Shown here: positions 16,300 through 25,900 of the stretch, in pieces
How positions within the stretch are numbered: the stretch's first letter is position 1
Layout of the letters: the number at the start of each line of letters is the position of its first letter
Source of the DNA: Rhizobium anhuiense
Lineage (GTDB): Bacteria; Pseudomonadota; Alphaproteobacteria; Rhizobiales; Rhizobiaceae
Direction: 5' to 3'
Assembly (NCBI RefSeq): GCF_003985145.1
Contig: NZ_ML133528.1
Coordinates: forward strand, 62,001-126,000
DNA: 64,000 nucleotides
Made by a program: the position numbers and the translations under genes
Notes under the pieces: model-generated
Databases searched by the model: none
What the model was told of the DNA's origin: nothing
Seen by the model: only the letters and a program-made list of their open reading frames with translations

Positions 16300-18203
16300 C
16301 CGAACTTGCGATTACCCAAGCGACGCATGCTCCGGAACTCTCCCACGAGCCGCTTCTTGTCCCGGTTCTGACCGGACATCGGCGGGCCGAATATCTGCTC
16401 TCGGCGGCCGTATGGCTCTGCGCCTTCGCCTATTTCTGGATCTGGTGGCTGGAGCCGCGCCATCACGTCGATGCTTTCGGGACAATTACGGTGAGCCTCG
16501 TTCTTGCCTGGGTGACCGCTCTGCCGGCCTATTTCATCGTCGTGTTCTATCGGGCGGCAAGACCGAACGGCCCCTTGCGCCTGCCGGCGGGCAGTCGCGT
16601 GGCCATGGTCGTGACCAAGGCGCCGGCGGAACCCTTCTCGGTCGTCAGTGAAACCCTGCTGGCAATGCTTGCCCAGGAGGTGGAACACGACACCTGGCTT
16701 GCCGACGAAGACCCTTCCCCCGAGACTCTCGACTGGTGCTCCAGGCACGGGGTCTTCGTCTCGACCCGCAAGGGGCGATCCGATTATCATCGGACGTCGT
16801 GGCCCCGACGCACGCGGTGCAAGGAGGGCAACCTCGCCTTCTTCTACGACCACTACGGCTACAACCGCTACGATTTCGTAGCGCAACTCGATGCGGATCA
16901 TGTTCCCGCGCCCGACTATCTCTTCCACATGCTGCGTCCGTTCGCCGATCCAAAAGTCGGCTATGTCTCGGCCCCCAGCATTTGCGACAAGAACGCTTCC
17001 GAAAGCTGGTCGGCACGTGGAAGGCTCTATGCCGAGGCCAGCATGCATGGCTCGCTCCAAGCCGGTTACAATGGCGGCCTGGCGCCCCTGTGCATAGGCT
17101 CGCACTACGCGGTGCGTACCGTCGCCCTCAAACAGATCGGCGGCCTCGGTCCGGAGTTGGCTGAAGACCATTCGACGACATTGATGATGAATGCCGGCGG
17201 CTGGCGGGGTGTGCATGCGCTGGATGCCATCGCCCATGGTGACGGCCCCAGAACCTTCAGCGATCTCGTGACGCAGGAATTCCAGTGGTCGCGCAGCCTG
17301 GTCATGGTGCTGTTGCGGTACTCGCCGAGCCTGGTCGGCCGGCTGCCGCGGCGGCTCCAGTTCCAGTTCCTCTTTTCGCAACTCTGGTATCCGCTTTTTG
17401 CGTTCTTCATGTTGCTCATGTTTGCGCTGCCGATCATCGCGCTCGTGCGCGGCCAGAACTTCGTGACGGTGACCTACCCCGATTTCCTGGCGCATTTCGC
17501 ACCGCTTTCCATCGCTCTGGTGGTGATGGCTTATCGCTGGCGCGCCAGCAACTCGTTCCGCCCCTACGACGCCAAGATCCTGAGCTGGGAATGCATGCTC
17601 TTTCTCTTCGCGCGCTGGCCCTGGGCGCTCGCCGGCACGCTGGCTGCGGTGCACGATTTTGTGACAGGCTCCTTCGTCGATTTCCGCGTCACGCCGAAAG
17701 GGCGGTCCGAAGTCGATCTGCTGCCGGTGCGTGTCCTGGCGCCCTACGCTTTGCTGGCGCTCATGGCGGTATTGCCCGCCCTGGCAATCGACGATGCCGG
17801 CGCCTCCAAGGGGGGGTACTTCTTCACCGTCCTGAACGCGGCAATCTACTGCGCGCTGCTGTTGGTCATCGTCGGGCGCCATTCGAAGGAAAATACGGTT
17901 GCGGCGGCCCCGCGTTTCTACCGTCCGGCGATGGCGACCGCGCTTGTTGCGCTCGTCGCGCTGCCTGGGGTTGCCACCATCATGCGCGGAAAGGATGCGA
18001 CCGAGGCACTCGCCTGGGGCAGCGGCCGCCTTCAGCTGTTCGAAGAGCGCTATGCCGTCTCCGGTGCAGGCCGGGGCGGGACCGCGCTGCGCACAATCTT
18101 TTTCAAACCACGATGGATTTCCGATCCGGAGGAGATCCAACTGAGAACCGATGCCGCTCACCCGGACGTGCGGCCGAGCGTGGAGGAACTACATAATGCA
18201 TAG
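16296..18203 (+). CDS. membrane GT2 polysaccharide synthase (cellulose-synthase-like)
   Basis: A 635-residue inner-membrane glycosyltransferase. Two membrane helices (about residues 30-85) precede a cytosolic GT-A domain with acidic motifs in DTWLADEDPS, the DAD motif (QLDADHVPAPDY) and the catalytic ED in LAEDHSTTLMM. The motif that is QxxRW in cellulose and hyaluronan synthases reads QEFQW here. About six C-terminal helices follow, suggesting a processive synthase that extrudes its product. GTG 16296 is coupled to the epimerase stop; upstream in-frame codons lie inside that gene. Its substrate is probably the UDP-pentose made by the two genes before it. Synthase type is well supported; the polymer is inferred. 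Confidence 0.85.
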   Translation: MTELAITQATHAPELSHEPLLVPVLTGHRRAEYLLSAAVWLCAFAYFWIWWLEPRHHVDAFGTITVSLVLAWVTALPAYFIVVFYRAARPNGPLRLPAGSRVAMVVTKAPAEPFSVVSETLLAMLAQEVEHDTWLADEDPSPETLDWCSRHGVFVSTRKGRSDYHRTSWPRRTRCKEGNLAFFYDHYGYNRYDFVAQLDADHVPAPDYLFHMLRPFADPKVGYVSAPSICDKNASESWSARGRLYAEASMHGSLQAGYNGGLAPLCIGSHYAVRTVALKQIGGLGPELAEDHSTTLMMNAGGWRGVHALDAIAHGDGPRTFSDLVTQEFQWSRSLVMVLLRYSPSLVGRLPRRLQFQFLFSQLWYPLFAFFMLLMFALPIIALVRGQNFVTVTYPDFLAHFAPLSIALVVMAYRWRASNSFRPYDAKILSWECMLFLFARWPWALAGTLAAVHDFVTGSFVDFRVTPKGRSEVDLLPVRVLAPYALLALMAVLPALAIDDAGASKGGYFFTVLNAAIYCALLLVIVGRHSKENTVAAAPRFYRPAMATALVALVALPGVATIMRGKDATEALAWGSGRLQLFEERYAVSGAGRGGTALRTIFFKPRWISDPEEIQLRTDAAHPDVRPSVEELHNA

Positions 18204-19161
18204 CCCATCCAAAATAGCCCTGTTGTCGTTAACCGGCCTGTTGTTGTCGGGAGTCGCGGTGCTGCCGACTGCTCTGGGCACTTCTGCCGAAGGGCAGCCG
18301 CTTGCCATGACGACATCGTCCATCGCGCCGCCGACCAAAATGCCGGTTGTCACGAAGGAGTCGATCACGTTCGGCGCCTATGATCCGCACGGAGATTTGG
18401 GCTCCTCGCCCGATTCGAAGATCGAACACCTCTTCCTGCCCTGGGAAGATGTCGATCTGCGCACGCTCGTCCTCGCCGACAATTATGCGCAAGCGCGTGG
18501 CCGCACCCTGCTGATCTCGGTCGAGCCCTGGACCTGGTCACGCGATTGGCGCCAGACCTCGCAGGAACTGCTGCACAGCATCCTGGACGGTTCGCGCGAT
18601 GCGAACATGGCCGCCGTCTGCTCGACCGCTGCCACGCTGAAAAGTCCGGTCATCATTCGCTGGGGACAGGAAATGGACGAAACCGACAGCCAGTTCTCCT
18701 GGTCGCATTGGCAGGGCGCCGATTATGCCAAGGCCTATCGCCGGATGGTGGAGGTCTGCAAGGTCCACCTGAAGACGGCCAAATACATGTGGTCACCGAA
18801 GGGCAATGAGGGGCTTCAGGCCTTTTATCCCGGCAGTGATGTCGTCGATATCATCGGCCTCTCGGTCTTTGGCCTGGAGCAATACGACAGGGACAAGACT
18901 GGCCGTGACCAGACGTTTGCCGAGCACCTTGCGCCCGGATACGCCCGTGTCGCGGGTTACGGCAAGCCCATCATGGTTGCCGAACTCGGCTACGAAGGCG
19001 ACGATTCCTTCGTGCGAAACTGGGCCGAGAGCGTAACGAAACGCTATCCGCAGTTCCCGGCCCTGAGCGCCGTCATCTACTTCAACGACCGTGAAGTCTA
19101 TCCGTGGCCGGACGGTTATGGCCGCCCCGACTGGCGGCTCGTCCGCGAAAGCATCAATTGA
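18196..19161 (+). CDS. secreted GH26-like glycoside hydrolase
   Basis: A 321-residue protein with an N-terminal signal segment (about residues 6-30). The domain resembles GH26 beta-mannanases: IIRWGQEMDETDSQFSW sits where the acid/base Glu lies, then YMWSPKGNEG, YPGSDVVDIIGLSVFG, and the nucleophile-like Glu in IMVAELGYEG. It probably cuts or trims the polymer made by the adjacent synthase, as the BcsZ cellulase does in cellulose operons. ATG 18196 overlaps the synthase gene by 8 nt. The substrate is not certain; mannan is the family norm but the operon suggests a different glycan. Confidence 0.8.
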   Translation: MHSPSKIALLSLTGLLLSGVAVLPTALGTSAEGQPLAMTTSSIAPPTKMPVVTKESITFGAYDPHGDLGSSPDSKIEHLFLPWEDVDLRTLVLADNYAQARGRTLLISVEPWTWSRDWRQTSQELLHSILDGSRDANMAAVCSTAATLKSPVIIRWGQEMDETDSQFSWSHWQGADYAKAYRRMVEVCKVHLKTAKYMWSPKGNEGLQAFYPGSDVVDIIGLSVFGLEQYDRDKTGRDQTFAEHLAPGYARVAGYGKPIMVAELGYEGDDSFVRNWAESVTKRYPQFPALSAVIYFNDREVYPWPDGYGRPDWRLVRESIN

Positions 19162-19178
19162 ACAGAAGGAACCTGAAC

Positions 19179-19688
19179 ATGTCCATGCTTCAAAAAATGT
19201 TCCTGGCCGTCGCCCTGACCAGCGGTATCGCCACGGCCGCGTCCGCTGCCGCAAACAATGAGCCTGCGGGGATCGAGACGGCAAAGCCGATGAGCAGCGC
19301 GGAGATCTATCAGCTCTACAACCAGAATTCCTGGATGTGGAAAGCCGGCGCCGGCTACTTCTCCGCGAAGGCGCGTCGCTTTACCGCCTGGTCGCGGGAA
19401 AATGGCTCGCCATCCTTCGGCATGGGCCGCTGGTTCGTCACGGAGTCGGGCAAACTCTGCTTCAACGCCGACTGGCACGCCAAGACCGGAACGGCGACGG
19501 CAATCACCTGTTTCAGCCACCGCAAGAAGGGCGGCCTGATCTATCAGAAACGCGAACCGGACGGTCAATGGTACGTGTTCAAGAGCAGACGGACACAAGC
19601 CACCGACGAATTCGCAAAGCTTCGCCACGGCGACTACGTGAGGTCTCAATTGGGGAGAATTGAGACGAGCGTCAGTAAGACCAAATAA
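19179..19688 (+). CDS. DUF995 secreted protein
   Basis: A 169-residue exported protein with a signal peptide ending near ASAAAN (about residue 23). The mature region matches the DUF995 pattern: MSSAEIYQLYNQNSWMWKAGAGYFS, GMGRWFVTESGKLCFNADW, then ITCFSHRK. Two cysteines may form a disulphide. An AAGGA site lies 8 nt before ATG 19179. DUF995 proteins are common in Rhizobiales and their role is not known to me; as the last gene of the operon it may bind or help export the glycan. A long hairpin with a T run follows. Confidence 0.82.
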   Translation: MSMLQKMFLAVALTSGIATAASAAANNEPAGIETAKPMSSAEIYQLYNQNSWMWKAGAGYFSAKARRFTAWSRENGSPSFGMGRWFVTESGKLCFNADWHAKTGTATAITCFSHRKKGGLIYQKREPDGQWYVFKSRRTQATDEFAKLRHGDYVRSQLGRIETSVSKTK

Positions 19689-19700
19689 AGGCGAAGCTAG

Positions 19701-19766
19701 GGGTTGCGCGCGGCCGAGGCGCCATCTGTTTCCTTGTAGGAGCCGGTGCCTGCGCGCAACCCTTTT
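19701..19766 (+). terminator. terminator of the glycan operon
   Basis: GGGTTGCGCGC (19701-19711) pairs perfectly with GCGCGCAACCC (19752-19762), followed by TTTT. An inner GGCGCC/GGTGCC pairing may extend the structure. It lies 12 nt after the DUF995 stop. Confidence 0.65.
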
Positions 19767-19775
19767 CATAAAAGA

Positions 19776-19832
19776 TTGCGAAGCGCCTTCGGCGCCGGCA
19801 GCAGCACGTCGCCGAGCCAGGATCCCGACTGA
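19776..19832 (+). pseudogene. remnant of a chemoreceptor gene 3' end
   Basis: In the + frame ending at TGA 19830 the sequence reads SAFGAGSSTSPSQDPD then stop. The chemoreceptor ending at 11486 reads NAFGAGSSTSSSSPDADWTEF. The first 26 nt of the shared stretch differ at one position (compare 11420-11446 with 19781-19807), and the Trp codon of the final pentapeptide is replaced by a stop. This is best explained as the tail of a deleted or recombined chemoreceptor gene, in direct orientation 8.3 kb from the intact copy. Confidence 0.6.
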
Positions 19833-19920
19833 TGCTCTGCAATGCGCCGGCACGAATGCGACAGCGAGATTCGCGGAAACGAAGCTGTGAAACCGACGAC
19901 GTTTGGAAATTTAGGCAAAC

Positions 19921-20742
19921 TCAGGTTGCGCTACGCTTTCCGAAGCCGAATGTCTTGCGCAGACTGCTGTCGACCGCGCTTGCCGGCATAAACCTGCGTA
20001 ACCGGCTTAGAAGCGTCGCCTGGCCACCGGTCGGTTGACGCATTTTGTATGGACCGTTGATTGCAGCCAGGATTTTCTCCGCGACAACCAGCGGCGACGG
20101 CGCGGTTTTGATCTGGGCCTGTACCGTCTTGATGGTCGCATCTGCCTGTGCTGCGTAAGCGCCGAGGGGCGCCTCGGTTTGGGCCGCGTTCACATCGAGC
20201 TTGGTATTGGTGAAGGTCGGCTCAACCAGCACGACGCGCACGTTGAACTCACGAATCTCATGGTCCAGCGACTCCGACAGTCCTTCGAGTGCATGCTTGC
20301 TGCTGGCATATATTCCCATGAACGGCGCCGGCAGGAAGCCGAGGACCGAGCTGATATTGATGATCAGACCGCTGCGAGCGGCGCGCATGGAGGGCAAGGC
20401 AGCGCGGATCATGCGCAGAGGGCCGAAAACATTGGTATCGAAGACCGCCTGGGCTTCGGCAGGCGACGTGTTCTCGACCGGGCCGACCAGCGAAACGCCG
20501 GCATTGTTGATCAGGATGTCGATTCTGCCTGCCTCGGACAAAACCCATTGAACAAAATCGGAGACCGAGGCGTCATCGGTGACGTCGGCAGTCCCATAGC
20601 GCACGCCGGGAATGGCATTGACACGCTGCGGGCTACGCACGCCGCCAAAGACCTGAAAACCGTTTTGTGCAAGAAGGCGGGCCGACGCTTCGCCGATTCC
20701 GGAGGATGCTCCGGTGATGACGACGACTTTATTTTGAGACAT
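19921..20742 (-). CDS. short-chain dehydrogenase/reductase
   Basis: A 273-residue classical SDR: cofactor motif TGASSGIG (residues 10-17), NNAGV, catalytic Ser in INISSVLGF and YASSKHALEG with the Tyr/Lys pair. It should reduce or oxidise a small alcohol or ketone with NAD(P)H. AGGAG lies upstream of ATG 20742. The C-terminal tail (about residues 245-273) is basic. There is no clear operon partner; the 178 bp to 20999 beyond the start hold no gene. Confidence 0.9.
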   Translation of the reverse strand: MSQNKVVVITGASSGIGEASARLLAQNGFQVFGGVRSPQRVNAIPGVRYGTADVTDDASVSDFVQWVLSEAGRIDILINNAGVSLVGPVENTSPAEAQAVFDTNVFGPLRMIRAALPSMRAARSGLIINISSVLGFLPAPFMGIYASSKHALEGLSESLDHEIREFNVRVVLVEPTFTNTKLDVNAAQTEAPLGAYAAQADATIKTVQAQIKTAPSPLVVAEKILAAINGPYKMRQPTGGQATLLSRLRRFMPASAVDSSLRKTFGFGKRSAT

Positions 20743-20999
20743 GGAGGCTCCTGGCTGGGCGCGAGTGGTTGAATACGTGCTTCAATTATAGGGTCAGACT
20801 TTTCACCCTGTCGCCAAAGGACAGTGTCTCAGAACCTGGCATCCAAGCACGTAAGATTTCGATCAACATCTATCCTTGCTTTAGATGTCAATCGAAATAT
20901 AAAATCAAGCACTTTTTGCTTTACGGCGATTTTTTCGATGATCGCGCCTGCAAACGTGCCGGGGCATGTCGGCAGGGAGCGGCATGAGCCTCAACGGGT

Positions 21000-21746
21000 T
21001 CAGGATTTCGGAGCGACAGTCCCCGCTCGGTTTCGAGCGACGATTTCGTCGTGGGTCAGGCTGGTGCCTGCCGCGAAGAATTCCTTGATCAGCGCGTCGC
21101 GATTATCGGCTGCGCGGGATCGATCCGCCGATCGCAGCGCTTCTTCCAGCTCATCTGCTGCAAGCTCGGTGCAATAGGCCGGGGTGCCGGGCTGCTGACG
21201 CCAGGACGCCGCCAGCCCTCCTGCATCCAGAGCATCAAAACCGGTGGCCTCGACCAGATCTATGGCAATCGCCTTTGCTTGCGGAGCATCGCCTGCAACC
21301 GGGATGGCGATGCGTCCATCCGTGTCGTCAGGCCGCCCCTTCTCCGCCAGCGTTGCCGCCAGCACGGCATTCCACGCCTTGACGACGGGTCGGCCGATCT
21401 GCCCGCTCACCCAAACGCTTTCGGGCATGCCGCCATCGACGTCGGCGATCGCGCCGTCGCGAAACGGATAATAATTCGACGTATCGATCACCACGACGTC
21501 TTCAGGCACGCCATTGAAGAGCCGACCGAGATCGCGACAGTTTGCGAACGGGATCGAAAGAACGATCACCTCGACGACCCGGACGGCTTCCTCTTTCGAA
21601 ACGGCGGTCGCTCCGATATCGCCGGCAAGATCGCGGATGGTGTCCGGCCCCTTCGAATTGGCAAGCTTGACCTCATGGCCGCCGGCGGCAAGTTTTCTCG
21701 CCAGCGTCGCGCCGATATTTCCGGCGCCGATGATTCCGATCTTCAT
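21000..21746 (-). CDS. NAD(P)-binding oxidoreductase, F420-dependent NADP reductase-like
   Basis: A 248-residue protein with an N-terminal Rossmann motif (IGIIGAGNIGATLARKLAAGGHEV) and the F420-reductase-like middle part (SIPFANCRDL, VVIDTSNYYPFRDG, VVKAWNAVLA). Such proteins in rhizobia normally use NADP rather than F420. It lies 36 nt downstream of the MarR/OhrR-like regulator gene on the same strand, so it is probably its co-transcribed target. The physiological substrate is unknown. Confidence 0.82.
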   Translation of the reverse strand: MKIGIIGAGNIGATLARKLAAGGHEVKLANSKGPDTIRDLAGDIGATAVSKEEAVRVVEVIVLSIPFANCRDLGRLFNGVPEDVVVIDTSNYYPFRDGAIADVDGGMPESVWVSGQIGRPVVKAWNAVLAATLAEKGRPDDTDGRIAIPVAGDAPQAKAIAIDLVEATGFDALDAGGLAASWRQQPGTPAYCTELAADELEEALRSADRSRAADNRDALIKEFFAAGTSLTHDEIVARNRAGTVAPKS

Positions 21747-21782
21747 GGCATGTCCTTTCTCTGATGTGGAACTAAGCCCGCC

Positions 21783-22226
21783 TCAATCGCGGGCGGGACG
21801 CGCGAATGCGTGCAGCGTGTCGCGCAGATCGGCCAGCCCCTCGTCCGTGAGCTGACAGGCGGTTTTGATTTTGTCGGTGACGGCCCAAAGCGCCTCACGC
21901 AGGGATTCACCGGCTTTGGTAAGATGGATGAGCACCCGCCGCTCGTCGTTACGATCGCGCGTCCGGGTCACCATGCCGGCCGATTCCAGGCGCTTCAGCA
22001 GCGGCGTGATCGTGCCGGTGTCCATATCGAGCTTCAAACCCAACTCTCCAACGGCGCGGGGCGTACCGCCGTAAAGTTCAAGCATCACCAGGTATTGCGG
22101 GAATGTTAGACCGAGCGGCTGCAAAAATGGCTTGTGAAGGCGCGCCATCCGGTTGGCCGCGCCATAGAGCGCAAACGAAAGTTGGGTGCCGACCGCGCGG
22201 CGGGATGCGATTTCGTTGTTCGACAT
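21783..22226 (-). CDS. MarR-family regulator, OhrR-like with Ser at the peroxide-sensing Cys
   Basis: A 147-residue winged-helix repressor. The N-terminal pattern GTQLSFALYGAANRMARLHKPFL and the LTFPQYLVMLELY segment match OhrR organic-peroxide sensors, but the residue equivalent to the reactive Cys (NQLCFxLY in OhrR) is Ser17. The winged helix includes LGLKLDMDTGTITPLLKRLESAGMV. ATG 22226 is used because the alternative at 22286 would place the operator palindrome inside the gene. It should bind the 18-bp palindrome upstream and control the oxidoreductase behind it. Without the Cys it probably responds to another signal. Confidence 0.85.
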   Translation of the reverse strand: MSNNEIASRRAVGTQLSFALYGAANRMARLHKPFLQPLGLTFPQYLVMLELYGGTPRAVGELGLKLDMDTGTITPLLKRLESAGMVTRTRDRNDERRVLIHLTKAGESLREALWAVTDKIKTACQLTDEGLADLRDTLHAFARPARD

Positions 22227-22246
22227 GGTTTCATCTAGTGTGCTTT

Positions 22247-22264
22247 TATCTAGTGCACTAGATA
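22247..22264. promoter_or_regulatory. 18-bp perfect palindrome, MarR operator
   Basis: TATCTAGTGCACTAGATA is fully self-complementary. It begins 21 nt upstream of the MarR start codon. A partial second copy, ATCTAGTGTGC, lies at 22233-22243 nearer the gene. This is the natural autoregulatory operator. Confidence 0.75.
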
Positions 22265-22302
22265 ATGCCTTTGTCGAAGAGAACAAGGTCGGCAGCGCTA
22301 AA

Positions 22303-22965
22303 TTAGGCGCTTATCGCGTTCAGGGAGGTCTCGCGGTCCGACGTGCCGAGCGCTTTCATGATGAAGCGGATTTGGGCATGGAGGCCGACTGCGGTGGCCC
22401 CTCCCTCCTGAACCCGCTGCTCGACCAGAACCGGATGGAAGAACGGCAGGAACGCAGTGATGATACCGCGCGCGGCTTCATCGGCGTCTTCGACCTTGAA
22501 CTCGCCTGTCTGCAGACCCTCGCGGACAAGCGCTTTGAGGATTGCCAGGATCTGCTCATTATGCGCGTTGATGGTCGCCCAACTTCCGTCCGTGGCGGCG
22601 ACGAGCAACTGGTGCATCGGTCTGTCCTCCACCAGCATTCTCGTGCTGTGCCGGTGGATGGCGGTCAAAAGATCCGCCAGCTTTTTGCTCGCCGGCGCAT
22701 CCGTTCGCGCGATCGCCAGAGCGATTTCAGCAACGTCTTTGACAACCAGTCCGCAGACCGAACTGTTGATCGCCGTCCTCGAGGGAAAGAAGCGATAGAT
22801 ATTGGCGCGGCTCATGCCGAGTTCGGAGGCGATGTCGGCGACCGACGTCTTATGATAGCCGATCCGCCGAAAATACCTTTCCGCCACCTCGAGTATCCGC
22901 GTCCGCGCCTGCTCAAGGTCACTTCCGGACCCGCAAAAGTCGTCGCCGCCGCCGGAGAACATCAC
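22303..22965 (-). CDS. TetR family regulator at the end of the RND operon
   Basis: A 220-residue regulator. The TetR DNA-binding domain is at about residues 19-65 (ILEVAERYFRRIGYHKTSVADIASELGMSRANIYRFF), followed by a helical ligand domain. Its ATG overlaps the RND permease stop (22962-22965), so it is translated with the efflux operon. A second TetR gene stands divergent at the other end. It may act as feedback repressor of the pump; the ligand is unknown. Confidence 0.88.
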   Translation of the reverse strand: MMFSGGGDDFCGSGSDLEQARTRILEVAERYFRRIGYHKTSVADIASELGMSRANIYRFFPSRTAINSSVCGLVVKDVAEIALAIARTDAPASKKLADLLTAIHRHSTRMLVEDRPMHQLLVAATDGSWATINAHNEQILAILKALVREGLQTGEFKVEDADEAARGIITAFLPFFHPVLVEQRVQEGGATAVGLHAQIRFIMKALGTSDRETSLNAISA

Positions 22966-25900
22966 TCGGCAGCCATTGACGTCGGCAACTCCACCTCCTT
23001 GGGTAACTCTACCTCCTTCGGAGAATTTTCATGGCTTTCGTTTTTCGTCGGCTTGATGCGGAACCAGGTAGCGTAGAGGGCCGGAAGGAAGAGCAGGATC
23101 ATCACCGTGCCGACCGCCGTTCCGCCGATCAGCGTGTAAGCCATCGACCCCCAGAACACCGAGTGCGTGAGAGGAATGAAGGCAAGCACAGCGGCAAGGG
23201 CTGTCAGAATAACCGGACGCGTCCGCTGCACCGTCGCCTCGATGACGGCATGATAATCGTCGAGTCCGGCTGCCTTATTCTCCTTGATCTGTTCCGTCAG
23301 AATCAAAGTGTTGCGCATCAGAATTCCCGCCAGCCCGATCAATCCGAGAATGGCATTGAAGCCGAAAGGCTTATCGAAGAGCAGCAAGACCGGAACCGCC
23401 CCGGCAAGACCGAGCGGCCCTGTCAGCATGACCATGGTCATCGTCGACAGGCTACGGACCTGCAAAACGATAACGATCAGCATGGCGGCAATCATCGCCG
23501 GGAAGATCTTGACGAGGGCGTTGTTGGCCTTCAGTGATTCCTCGATGTTTCCGCCCATCTCGATGCGATATCCCAGGGGAAGCGAGGCAATCAGCGGCTG
23601 AAGCGCCTTCATAACCTGCGCTGAGACCTCCGGCGGCTGTGTCGCTTCGTTGATATCGGACCGGATCGTAATGACAGGCATTCGATCGCGGCGTTTCAGG
23701 ATCGGCTCTTCAAACCGGATTTCCGAGTGGCCGATCTGATCGAGCGGAACCTGTCGCCCATCCCGGCTCATCAGCGAGAAATCTGCCAATCGTGAGGGAT
23801 CAAGCCGGTTGCCGCCGGCACTGCGTGCAACGACAGGCACGTTGCGGATATTTTCGCGAACCTCGGTGATCGGAATTCCGCTCAGCAGCAATTGCATCTG
23901 CTGGGCTGCCTCGGCCGGCGACAGACCGATCAGGTTCAGCCGATCCTGGTCGGGAACGAAACGCAGCACGGGCGTGCGGTTGCCCCAATCGCGGTTTGCC
24001 TGGCGAACATCCGGCACGCTCTTCATGATAGCGAGAGCTTTGTCGGAAATCTGGTACAGTTGCTCCTGATCCGGGCCCGTGATCCGGAACTCGACCGGAA
24101 ACGGCGTGTAAGGACCGAAGACGAGCTGGGTGACGCGGACATAGGCTTCAGGGGCGAGCCCATCCGAAATGGCCGCGCGCAGCCGAAGCTTCAGTACCTC
24201 GCGTGTGTGAGCGTCAGGGGTCAGCACGACGATCTTGGCGAAAGACGGGTCCGGCAATTCCGGCGCCATGGCAAAGAAGAAGCGGGGAGCGCCCTGCCCG
24301 ACATAGCTGGTGACGGTCTTTGCCTCCGGCTGTTTCTGCAGCCAACCTTCGAGCTTCTCGACCGTTGCCGTCGTCGTCTCGATGCTGGTGCCTTCGGGCA
24401 GGCGGACTTCGACGAGGACTTCGGGACGGTCCGACGTCGGGAAGAACTGCTTTTTCACCCCGCCCATTCCAACGACGGAGATCCCCATGACGATGGCGAC
24501 CACCGCACAGGTGACGAACTTGTGGCGCACTGTGAATTCGATAACCCGCCGCAGGCGCCGGTAGTTCGGGGTGTTGTAAATGGCGTGATGGCCACCTTCG
24601 ACCGGCTTGATCGCCGGCAGCATCTTGACGCCGAGATAGGGCGTGAAGATCACCGCGACAATCCACGAGACGATCAGGGCAAAGCCGACGACCCAGAAGA
24701 TGTTGCCGGCATATTCGCCGGCGGTCGACCGGGCAAAGCCGACCGGCATCAGCCCGATGATCGTCACGAGGGTGCCCGACAGCATCGGTGCTGCCGTGTG
24801 GCTCCAGGCATAGGCGGCCGCCTTGATGCGATCCATCCCCTCTTCCATCTTCACCACCATCACCTCGATGGCGATGATGGCGTCGTCGACCAGAAGGCCG
24901 AGCGCCAGGATGAGCGCACCAAGGGTGATGCGATCGAAGAACCGGCCGGTTTCCAGCATGATGAGGAAGACGACGGCAAGGGTAAGCGGAACGGCCAGAG
25001 CCACGACGATGCCGACACGCCAACCGAGGCTGACGAGACTGACGAACAACACGACGCCGAGCGCCATGGCGAATTTCAGCATGAACTCGCCGACGGCTTC
25101 GTCGATGTTGACGGCCTGGTCGCTGACCTTGGCGAGGGTCATGCCGAGCGGCAAGGTCTTTGCGATCGCGGCGGATCTTTCTTCCAGCGCCTTGCCGAGT
25201 TCCAGACCGTTCCAGCCCTGTTGCATCACCGCGGCAAGCATGATGGCGGGCTCGCCGTCATGGCGAATGAGATAGGTGGCCGGATCTTGATAACCGCGCC
25301 GCACTTCGGCAAAATCCGAGAGCTTCAAGGTGCGTCCGGCGGCGACGATCGGCGTGTCGGCGATCGCCTGGATGCTGTCGTAGGCGCCATCGAAGCGAAT
25401 GAACACCTGGGGCCCACGCGTATCGATCGATCCGGCCGGCGTCACGGTGTTTTGCCGCTGCAAGGCGGCCGCGATGTCCTGTGACGAAATGCCGAGGGTG
25501 GCGAGCTTGGCATAGGAGAATTCGACGAAGATCTGTTCGGGCCGCTCTCCGAGGATGTTGATCTTCTTGACGCCGGGCACATGCAGAAGATCCTGGCGGA
25601 TCACCTCGGCCTGGCGCACAAGCTCGCGCATCGGCATGCCCTTGGCCTTCAGCGCATAAAGCCCGAAGCTGACATCGGAGTACTCGTCGTTGACAAAGGG
25701 ACCGAGCACGCCCCCGGGCAGGTTGCGGGCCTCGTCTCCAAGCTTCTTTCGAGCCTGATAGAATTCCTCCTCGACGGCCGTGGCCGGCGTGCTGTCCTTC
25801 AAGGTGACGGTCAAAAAGGCATAACCGGGCCGCGTCGTCGTCTCGACACGATCGTACCAGGTGAGTTCCTGGAGGCGCTTTTCGAGCGGCTCGGCGACCA

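Noticed and set aside
23892..25484. Long plus-strand frame opposite the RND pump gene
   Set aside because: It is rich in His, Asp and Arg from reverse-strand codon bias and overlaps an unmistakable pump gene.
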